NCBI RefSeq assembly: GCF_013004645.1
Contig: NZ_JABEME010000008.1
Span: 124,001-188,000, forward strand
Reading direction: 5' to 3'
From: Stenotrophomonas africana
Lineage (GTDB): Bacteria; Pseudomonadota; Gammaproteobacteria; Xanthomonadales; Xanthomonadaceae
DNA length: 64,000 nucleotides
In this document: positions 58,386 to 64,000 of the stretch, in pieces
Position numbering within the stretch: the first letter of the stretch is position 1
How the letters are laid out: each line of letters starts with the position of its first letter
Translations under genes and position numbers: made by a program
The notes under the pieces: generated by a model
Seen by the model: the letters and a program-made list of their open reading frames with translations, nothing else
The model's database searches: none
Told to the model about the DNA's origin: nothing

Positions 58386-58410
58386 GAAGCCCGGCGCGAG
58401 GCCGGGCTTC
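58386..58410 (-). terminator. Intrinsic terminator after ax21
   Basis: Minus-strand GAAGCCCGGC-5 nt-GCCGGGCTTC (perfect 10-bp stem) followed by ACTTTT. It stands 64 bp beyond the ax21 stop and just upstream of the AraC gene. Confidence 0.82.
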
Positions 58411-58473
58411 GGTTGGCGTGTGGGAGAGAGAGAGTCACACGCCAGCACAACACGCACTAACGACAGGCGTTTG

Positions 58474-59049
58474 TTACCAGGTGAAGCGCGGACCCACGAA
58501 CCACTCGCGGTCGCCGGCCTTGGCCAGCTTCACTTCGCCGCTCAGGCCCCAGTTCTGGTTGAACTTGGCGGTGGCGCCGACACGGCCGTAGAACTCGCCG
58601 TCCGGGTTGTAACCGTGCTTCTTGCTGAAATCTTCGTAGCCGGCCATCACGTAGCCTTCCACGTACGGGTTGAACGCGGTGCGCACGCCCACTTCGGTGG
58701 AGTAGCCGTTGAAGTCCAGGCCGCGCTTCTCGTCGTACTTCTGGTACGCAACACGGGCCACCAGGTCGGTGTTCGGTGCGATGCCATAGTTGTAGCCGAC
58801 ACCCAGGCGCCACTGGTCGACGTCATTCTTGAACTTGTCGGTCTCCTGCGCGCTGTAGTCGCCGAAGATGTGGAAGTTCGGGTGCACCGCCACGGAACCC
58901 TTCACCTTCCAGCCATCGGCGTCGCCGCCCTTGGCATCGGTGTTCACGTAGCCGCCTTCAACGTAGTTGTACGACAGGCCATCGGTTGCCGATGCAGCGA
59001 ACGGCAGGGCAGCCAGAAGACCCAGGGCGAGCAGCGAATTCTTGTTCAT
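58474..59049 (-). CDS. ax21: Ax21-family outer-membrane beta-barrel protein
   Basis: 191 residues. A signal peptide (MNKNSLLALGLLAALPFAAS, cleaved after ASA) precedes an 8-strand barrel of alternating residues (LSYNYVEGGYVNTDA, VGYNYGIAPNTDLVARVAY) ending in the C-terminal aromatic FTW. It matches Ax21 of Xanthomonas and Stenotrophomonas. Earlier reports that Ax21 is a quorum-sensing or immune signal were withdrawn, so it is best treated as a porin-like outer-membrane protein. It has a strong terminator and a ~100-nt UC-rich leader. Confidence 0.9.
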   Translation of the reverse strand: MNKNSLLALGLLAALPFAASATDGLSYNYVEGGYVNTDAKGGDADGWKVKGSVAVHPNFHIFGDYSAQETDKFKNDVDQWRLGVGYNYGIAPNTDLVARVAYQKYDEKRGLDFNGYSTEVGVRTAFNPYVEGYVMAGYEDFSKKHGYNPDGEFYGRVGATAKFNQNWGLSGEVKLAKAGDREWFVGPRFTW

Positions 59050-59377
59050 CGGGACACACCTTTAATTATTTTGGTTTCGTCGGCCGCCTCCCGGGAGGGG
59101 GAGAGAGAGGAGGCGGTCGACAGGTGTGAATTATCCGTTAGGGGGTCTAATCGACCCTGAATATTGAACTGACTGGTGTATAAATATGGTTCCCGTTCAG
59201 GGAACTCTGCGTGGCCGCATTTCAAGGTCCGATCTCCCCCGCACTTGCTGCGCAGGCGTGCGTGGAGCACGCCTACGCCGGATTGCCTTCGCATCAGGGC
59301 GAATTGCAACTTTTCCAATAGCGGCTCACTGGCACCGTCCCTATCATCCGCGGCCACCATCCGTCCGAGGATCGCCC
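59050..59377. other. Divergent promoter region of ax21 and a secreted protein
   Basis: About 330 bp. The left 120 bp form the ax21 leader, including a GCCGCCTCCCGGGAGG hairpin and a CT-rich run. An AT-rich zone at 59140-59190 (with TATAAATATG) is a likely promoter area. The right part contains GAGCACGCCTACGCC-type repeat debris. No gene is evident before GTG 59378. Confidence 0.5.
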
Positions 59378-59968
59378 GTGAAGCCCTTCCTGTTCCACAG
59401 CCTCATCTGCGTCGCCTGTCTTGCGCCTGTCACTGCCGCGTCGCGGGATCTCATCGTCGAGCCCGCCGCCGCACCAGACGTAGCCTCGCCCACGACCTAC
59501 ACGAAGGACGGATTGAAGATGCAGGTGCCCGGGAACTGGACGGTCATAAAAGACCATCCCAGTAACGAGGAAGACCAGCGGCATGTGATCATCGAAGCTG
59601 ACAAGACCCGCTTCGAAGTGTTGAACCTGGAAGTCGTGATCAATCTCGTCCATACGAGCGTGGTCGTCTCGCTGCCGGATTGGGCTGCCTACTCGTACTC
59701 AGAGGAGGTGGGGGACAGTGAGAATTACGGACCGCCGAAGTACTCAGCCTACCAACTCGCGCCAGGCGTGGAAGCCCATGCCACGCAATTCCAGCACAAC
59801 ATTTTCGAAAGCAACCAACCGTACGCCCGGCGACTGCACGTACTGGCCGTCAAGCGCTGCAGCGTGGAGTGGTACTGCTACGCCTCTACCCGGACGTTGA
59901 GCGCAAATCGCAAAGCCGCGGAAGCGGGCATTCGAAAGATCATGGAGAGCGTGACGTTCGCGGACTGA
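59378..59968 (+). CDS. Secreted protein of unknown function (GTG start)
   Basis: 196 residues from GTG 59378, chosen because GAGG lies 7 nt upstream and it gives a clean signal peptide (VKPFLFHSLICVACLAPVTA). The mature part starts near SRDLIVEP and contains YTKDGLKMQVPGNWTV, like PsbP/DcrB-type lipocalin-like domains, and a CSVEWYC pair of Cys that could form a disulfide. Less GC-rich than neighbours. Function unknown. Confidence 0.7.
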   Translation: MKPFLFHSLICVACLAPVTAASRDLIVEPAAAPDVASPTTYTKDGLKMQVPGNWTVIKDHPSNEEDQRHVIIEADKTRFEVLNLEVVINLVHTSVVVSLPDWAAYSYSEEVGDSENYGPPKYSAYQLAPGVEAHATQFQHNIFESNQPYARRLHVLAVKRCSVEWYCYASTRTLSANRKAAEAGIRKIMESVTFAD

Positions 59969-60278
59969 ACGATTCCGTGCTGCGCGCGCCCCGCAATCGA
60001 GCGTGAGGCGAGCCGATGCCTGCTGGCGGGTGCTGCCGACAACGGCACAGAAGTGAAATCGATGTGACATCGGCTTCATACAGATGAATTGGCTGTTCTG
60101 AACAGGCACAAGGCGATCGGCCGGCGTACATCAGCTCGCCTGATCCCGCTTGTTAATGCTGAGTCAGAAAGCGACTTCACAGTGCATCCACGTATTCAAA
60201 TTCCAGCTGAAAGCGCTTGGTAGCACCGGGAACAAACGCCGCTATATTCCAGCTTCCCCAGACGAAGGAGGGAGTGCA
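59969..60278. other. Gene-free interval upstream of Lpp-like gene
   Basis: About 310 bp with lower GC. A TATATT box at about 60243 is a candidate -10 for the lipoprotein gene, but no well-spaced -35 is apparent. No repeat or coding frame stands out. Confidence 0.4.
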
Positions 60279-60551
60279 ATGAACCTGAACCCGCAACACA
60301 TGAAGACGGCCCGCGCACTTGCTGTAGCGCTCATCGCCACCGTCAGCCTTGGCGCCTGCGCCTCTTACAAGAACGAGTTTGCAACCATCAACTCGCGTCT
60401 CGATCAGCTCGACGTAAAGGTGCAGGGTGCCGCGCAGAGCGCGGAGTCCGCCAACCAGTCCGCACAGCAGGCCAACCAGCGCCTGGACCAGATCGAAGGC
60501 CGCGTGCAGCAGCTTGAAAGGGCACCTGCCGGCCGCAAGCCGCGCGGGTAA
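60279..60551 (+). CDS. Lpp-like coiled-coil lipoprotein
   Basis: 90 residues from ATG 60279 (AAGGAGG 7 nt upstream). The lipobox VSLGAC is followed by a heptad coiled coil with Asn/Ala/Gln (INSRLDQLDVKVQGAAQSAE, ANQSAQQANQRLDQ), as in murein lipoprotein. The C-terminus ends RKPRG, lacking the exact terminal Lys of enteric Lpp. It is followed 119 bp later by an L,D-transpeptidase, the enzyme class that can link Lpp to peptidoglycan. Confidence 0.85.
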   Translation: MNLNPQHMKTARALAVALIATVSLGACASYKNEFATINSRLDQLDVKVQGAAQSAESANQSAQQANQRLDQIEGRVQQLERAPAGRKPRG

Positions 60552-60670
60552 TCGCTCCCTCACCGTTTGAATTGATCCACCTCTGTATCGGGTGTATCGG
60601 GACCCAGTGGCCTTCGCCGGCCACTGGCATCCTTCCACCAAGATTGCATTGCATTGCAAGGAGTCGTCCC

Positions 60671-61414
60671 ATTCGCACTTCCTCCCCCCCTGCACGCCGC
60701 GCCCTCCATGCCGCACTGGCCATGGCACTGGTCGTTGCGTGCAGCGGCGTAGCCAATGCCAGGGACAAGGACAAGGACGCACCCGCACAAGCGGTAGCCG
60801 CCGTTGATGAGCTTCCGACCGACCAGAACGTGTCTGAGACGGTGATTGAACTGGCTGGCTGGGTCGTCGCCAGCAAGGACAACCAAGGCTATCCGTTCGC
60901 GATCATGGACAAGGCGGCGGCACAGGTACTGGTCTTCGGTGGCGACGGCAAGCTGCGCGGTGCAGCACCGGCACTGTTCGGTTCGGCCATCGGCGATCAC
61001 TCGGCCCCGGGCGTTGCCAAGCTTGCACTGAGTGCGATTCCAGGCCATGACCGCACCACCCCGGCGGGCCGCTTCATTGGTGGCTACGGCCCCTCCGACG
61101 ATGCCGGGCGCGTGCTGTGGGTGGACTACGATTCCGCCGTCTCGATGCACCCGCTGCCGCCAGGCACCCCGAAAGAGAAGCGCGCCCAACGGCTGGCAAC
61201 GCCGACGCCGGACGACAACCGCGTCACCCACGGCTGCATCAACGTCTCGCCCGCGTTCTACGACCAGATCGTGCAGTCCACGTTCGAGAAGGGCGGTGTG
61301 TTCTACATCCTGCCGGACAAGGATTCGATCGCGAAGACGTTCCCGGAGTTCGCGCAGAGCCGCGGGGATGCAAAGGACGAAGACGAGAAAGGCGCGCGGC
61401 GCGCAAGCAAGTAG
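60671..61414 (+). CDS. L,D-transpeptidase (YkuD domain), predicted ATT start
   Basis: 247 residues if translation begins at ATT 60671. AAGGAG lies exactly 7 nt upstream of this ATT, and starting there gives an ideal signal peptide (MRTSSPPARRALHAALAMAL, then VVACSGVANA). The first in-frame ATG (60722) falls inside that hydrophobic core and has no Shine-Dalgarno. The catalytic motif THGCIN is present near residue 190. The enzyme makes 3-3 cross-links or attaches lipoproteins to peptidoglycan; the Lpp-like gene just upstream fits. The VVAC sequence could alternatively be a lipobox. Confidence 0.8.
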   Translation: MRTSSPPARRALHAALAMALVVACSGVANARDKDKDAPAQAVAAVDELPTDQNVSETVIELAGWVVASKDNQGYPFAIMDKAAAQVLVFGGDGKLRGAAPALFGSAIGDHSAPGVAKLALSAIPGHDRTTPAGRFIGGYGPSDDAGRVLWVDYDSAVSMHPLPPGTPKEKRAQRLATPTPDDNRVTHGCINVSPAFYDQIVQSTFEKGGVFYILPDKDSIAKTFPEFAQSRGDAKDEDEKGARRASK

Positions 61415-61448
61415 AAGTGGGTAGTGGAGCGCGTTTGCGTACTGGAAG

Positions 61449-62138
61449 TCAGGAAGCTGCAGCGCCCGCGGCCCATGCCAATGCAGCGGCATGCGCATCG
61501 CCCTTCCGCTCGCTGTAACGGTCCACCAGGTAATCCGTCCTGCCACGCGTCAACAGCGTGAACTTCACCAGCTCCTCCATCACGTCCACCACCCGGTCGT
61601 AGTACGGCGAGGGCTTCATTCGCCCTTCGTCATCGAATTCCTGCCAGGCTTTGGCCACCGACGACTGGTTGGGGATGGTCAGCATGCGCATCCACCGGCC
61701 CAGCACGCGCAACGTGTTGACCGTGTTGAACGACTGCGAACCGCCGCTCACCTGCATCACGGCCAACGTGCGGCCTTGCGTGGGCCGCACGCTGCCATTC
61801 TCCAATGGCAACCAGTCGATCTGGTTCTTGAACACGCCGGTGACCGTGCCGTGCCGCTCCGGACTGACCCAGACCTGGCCTTCCGACCACTGCGACCACG
61901 CACGCAACCGCTGCACTTCGGGGTGGCTTGTGTCCACGCTGTCCAGCATGGGCAGCGCATGCGGATCGAACACGCGGGTCTCGCACCCCAGGTGACGCAG
62001 CAATCGCCCGGCGTCCAGCGCCAGCTTGCGGCTGAACGACTGCGGCCGAAGCGAACCGTAGAGCAGGAGGATGCGTGGCGGTCCCGGATCTGCCGCGGCG
62101 AGCTGGTGGTGATCGGGCTGGGGCAGCGAGGCGTGCAC
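61449..62138 (-). CDS. arsH: ArsH, NADPH-dependent FMN reductase (organoarsenical resistance)
   Basis: 229 residues from GTG 62138. The flavodoxin-like loop [16 protein letters not shown] and [18 protein letters not shown] are ArsH signatures. It reduces flavins and oxidises trivalent organoarsenicals. It is divergent from arsR, with about 55 bp between starts, so ArsR likely controls both. Confidence 0.92.
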   Translation of the reverse strand: MHASLPQPDHHQLAAADPGPPRILLLYGSLRPQSFSRKLALDAGRLLRHLGCETRVFDPHALPMLDSVDTSHPEVQRLRAWSQWSEGQVWVSPERHGTVTGVFKNQIDWLPLENGSVRPTQGRTLAVMQVSGGSQSFNTVNTLRVLGRWMRMLTIPNQSSVAKAWQEFDDEGRMKPSPYYDRVVDVMEELVKFTLLTRGRTDYLVDRYSERKGDAHAAALAWAAGAAAS

Positions 62139-62158
62139 CAGATTCGGCAGGTGGGAGC

Positions 62159-62192
62159 TTGTGTTGGGCTTGTTTATTCGACTATTCTAGAA
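62159..62192 (+). promoter_or_regulatory. ars promoter and likely ArsR operator
   Basis: TTGTGT (62159-62164) and TATTCT (62183-62188) are spaced 18 bp, a plausible sigma-70 promoter. The perfect palindrome TTCTAGAA (62185-62192) overlaps the -10 and ends 2 bp before the arsR ATG, a fitting ArsR site. Confidence 0.55.
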
Positions 62193-62194
62193 AT

Positions 62195-62524
62195 ATGGAA
62201 ACGTTGAATGCAATTGCCGCCCTGACTGCGCTGGGTCATGCCACCCGCCTGGCTGCCTTCCGCCTGCTGGTAGAGGCTGGCCCGGCAGGTCGCATGGCAG
62301 GCGATATCGCCACGGCCCTGCAGGTGCCCCCAGCCACGCTCAGCTTCCACCTGAAGGAGCTGGTGCAGGCCGGCCTGGTGGAGAGCGAAAGCCGGGGCCG
62401 CCATGTCTGCTACCGCGCCAATTTCGATGCGATGAACGGCTTGATCGAGTACCTGACGCACAACTGCTGCGCGGGCTCGCCAACCGAGCAATGCGTGCCC
62501 ACGGCGCCTGCCTGCAAGTGCTGA
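62195..62524 (+). CDS. arsR: ArsR-family arsenic-responsive repressor
   Basis: 109 residues. The winged helix-turn-helix (about 10-85; DIATALQVPPATLSFHLKEL) is ArsR-type. The usual helix Cys pair (ELCVCDL) is absent. Instead a C-terminal cluster, NCCAGSPTEQCVPTAPACKC, offers five Cys for As(III), as in ArsR types that bind at the C-terminus. It represses the ars genes and arsH until arsenite binds. Confidence 0.9.
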   Translation: METLNAIAALTALGHATRLAAFRLLVEAGPAGRMAGDIATALQVPPATLSFHLKELVQAGLVESESRGRHVCYRANFDAMNGLIEYLTHNCCAGSPTEQCVPTAPACKC

Positions 62525-62561
62525 CCCCACACAGATCCTCTCCTCTCAAGGCAATTGCTCC

Positions 62562-63065
62562 ATGACCCGCAATGTCCTGTTCCTCTGTACCGGCAACAGC
62601 GCGCGCAGCGTGCTTGCTGAAGCCACCCTGCGCGCCTGGGGCGGCGATCGCTTCACGGCATTCAGTGCGGGCAGCCAGCCCACCGGTCAGGTCAATCCAT
62701 TCGCGCTGGCCCAGTTGCAGGCCGAAGGAATGCCCATTGAAGGGCTGCGCAGCAAGTCGTGGGATGAGTTCGTGGATGCAGCACCCATGAATCTGGTCAT
62801 CACCGTATGCGACTCAGCCGCAGCGGAGGCCTGCCCGGTGGTGTTCGGTGACTTCATCCGCAGTCACTGGGGCCTGCCCGATCCAGCGGCCGTGGCGGGC
62901 AGCGATGCCGACAAAGCCGCGGCGTTCGCGCTGGCCCATGCCATCGTGAAAGCGCGCCTGCGTGCATTGCTCGCCTTGCCCGAATCATTGTGGTCCGACC
63001 GCGAGGCGCTGCAGCACACGCTGGATCGGATCGGACAGCTGCCGCCGACTGATCGCATGCCGTGA
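62562..63065 (+). CDS. arsC: Arsenate reductase (low-molecular-weight phosphatase type)
   Basis: 167 residues. The P-loop is CTGNSARS (Cys9, Arg15). It has the LMW protein-tyrosine-phosphatase fold of thioredoxin- or glutaredoxin-linked arsenate reductases. Further Cys lie at VITVCDSAAAEACPV. It reduces arsenate to arsenite for export by the Acr3 pump downstream. It is 37 bp after arsR. Confidence 0.93.
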   Translation: MTRNVLFLCTGNSARSVLAEATLRAWGGDRFTAFSAGSQPTGQVNPFALAQLQAEGMPIEGLRSKSWDEFVDAAPMNLVITVCDSAAAEACPVVFGDFIRSHWGLPDPAAVAGSDADKAAAFALAHAIVKARLRALLALPESLWSDREALQHTLDRIGQLPPTDRMP

Positions 63066-63073
63066 CTGCCCCC

Positions 63074-64000
63074 ATGAATCTGTTCGAGCGCTACCTGACG
63101 CTCTGGGTCGGGCTTTGTATTGCGGTCGGCACGCTGCTGGGCCACGTCCTACCCGCTGCTTTCGCGGAGTTGGCCTCGGCCGAAATCGCCAAGGTCAATC
63201 TGCCGGTTGCCGTGCTGATCTGGTTGATGATCATCCCGATGCTGCTGAAGGTCGACTTCAGCGCAATGCGCCAGTTGCAGCAGCACTGGAAGGGCATCGG
63301 GGTGACGCTGTTCATCAACTGGGCGGTCAAGCCGTTTTCGATGGCGCTGCTGGGCTGGCTGTTCCTGCGCCATGCCTTCGCGGACTGGCTGCCCGCAGCA
63401 CAGATCGACAGCTACATCGCCGGGCTGATCCTGCTGGCAGCGGCGCCCTGTACTGCCATGGTGTTCGTGTGGAGCAACCTGTGCCGCGGTGATGCCAACT
63501 TCACTCTGAGCCAGGTGGCGTTGAACGACGCGATCATGGTGGTCGCATACGCACCGGTGGTTGCGCTGTTGCTGGGCCTGTCGGCGATCACCGTGCCGTG
63601 GGACACGCTGCTGTTGTCGGTGGGTCTCTACATTGTGGCGCCAGTACTGGTAGCTGCACTGCTGCGGCACTGGATCCTTTCGCGCAGCGGCGAGGCGGGG
63701 CTGCAACTCGCGCTTCGACGGTTGGGGCCGCTGTCCCTGTCCGCGCTGCTGCTGACGCTGGTGGTGCTGTTCGGATTCCAGGGCCAGCAGATCGTGAAGC
63801 AACCGCTGGTGATTGCATTGATTGCAGTGCCGATTCTGATCCAGGTCTACTTCACTTCAGGCCTGGCCTACCTGCTCAATCGTCGTTTGGGCGTGGCGCA
63901 CTGCGTGGCCGGCCCTTCAGCGCTGATTGGCGCCAGTAACTTCTTTGAGCTGGCGGTGGCAACAGCGGTGGGGCTGTTCGGTGTGCAGTCGGGAGCGGCG
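63074..64000 (+). CDS. Acr3-type arsenite efflux transporter, 5' part
   Basis: The frame is open to the window end, so the C-terminus is missing. About 309 residues show multiple TM helices and Acr3 landmarks (LPVAVLIWLMIIPMLLKVDF, AAPCTAMVFVWSNL with the conserved Cys, LIGASNFFELAVA). It exports As(III). GTG 63062, overlapping the arsC stop, is an alternative start; ATG 63074 is 9 bp beyond the arsC stop. Confidence 0.92.
   Translation, partial: MNLFERYLTLWVGLCIAVGTLLGHVLPAAFAELASAEIAKVNLPVAVLIWLMIIPMLLKVDFSAMRQLQQHWKGIGVTLFINWAVKPFSMALLGWLFLRHAFADWLPAAQIDSYIAGLILLAAAPCTAMVFVWSNLCRGDANFTLSQVALNDAIMVVAYAPVVALLLGLSAITVPWDTLLLSVGLYIVAPVLVAALLRHWILSRSGEAGLQLALRRLGPLSLSALLLTLVVLFGFQGQQIVKQPLVIALIAVPILIQVYFTSGLAYLLNRRLGVAHCVAGPSALIGASNFFELAVATAVGLFGVQSGAA

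Noticed and set aside
58474..59049. Quorum-sensing signal precursor (Ax21)
   Set aside because: The protein is an outer-membrane barrel with signal peptide and terminal Trp; earlier claims of a signalling role were withdrawn.

Overview
The window looks like chromosomal DNA of a Stenotrophomonas maltophilia-complex bacterium (Xanthomonadaceae). The evidence is the high GC, the very many GTAG-headed palindromic repeats of the SMAG type between genes, an Ax21-family porin, a complete oleABCD hydrocarbon cluster, a Xanthomonadales-type T4SS effector with a C-terminal XVIPCD-like region, and a peptide-modification cassette known mainly from this family. I see no tRNA, rRNA, CRISPR array, insertion sequence or prophage. 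Both ends cut genes: liuB on the left and an Acr3-type arsenite pump on the right. All family assignments come from reading the sequence; no database search was run.

Left third (1-26 kb). Two leucine-catabolism carboxylase genes (liuB, liuD) are followed by a putative RiPP locus: a 98-residue precursor-like peptide, a divergent SagB-like dehydrogenase, and a class III nucleotide cyclase/TPR protein that sits in an operon with a cNMP-binding GGDEF protein. Next come the glyoxylate bypass (aceB, aceA) with a divergent LysR regulator, a second LysR gene, an MFS exporter, a short signal peptidase I, a tandem pair of degenerate AroQ-like proteins, an M3 peptidase lipoprotein, a PlsC-like acyltransferase, arfB, a DUF2059 protein, truC, an O-methyltransferase, ubiB, ubiJ and a D-Ala-D-Ala ligase.

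Middle (26-46 kb). oleA-oleB-(ykgJ-like gene on the other strand)-oleC-oleD makes long-chain olefins. A DUF4156 lipoprotein and a double-domain M16 protease follow. A secreted repeat protein then lies behind a canonical sigma-54 promoter with upstream inverted repeats. After it come trmL, an unknown protein, gcdH, ETF-ubiquinone oxidoreductase, a c-type cytochrome lipoprotein and a BvgS/BvgA-like divergent two-component pair.

Right third (46-64 kb). A lipoprotein gene lies directly upstream of a multidomain peptidoglycan-targeting T4SS effector and is a candidate immunity gene. Then come a glycine-zipper protein, an APH-fold kinase, a TPP riboswitch leading a TonB-dependent receptor and PnuT (thiamine uptake), a TonB-C-like protein, a Dyp peroxidase, several small unknowns, a VOC protein, an AraC regulator, Ax21, an Lpp-like lipoprotein, an L,D-transpeptidase whose best start is ATT, and the arsenic operon (arsH divergent from arsR-arsC-acr3).

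The points most worth a second look are the RiPP/cyclic-nucleotide locus, the sigma-54-controlled repeat protein, the effector/lipoprotein pair, the twin AroQ-like proteins, the 225-bp dispersed hairpin element, and the ATT start.
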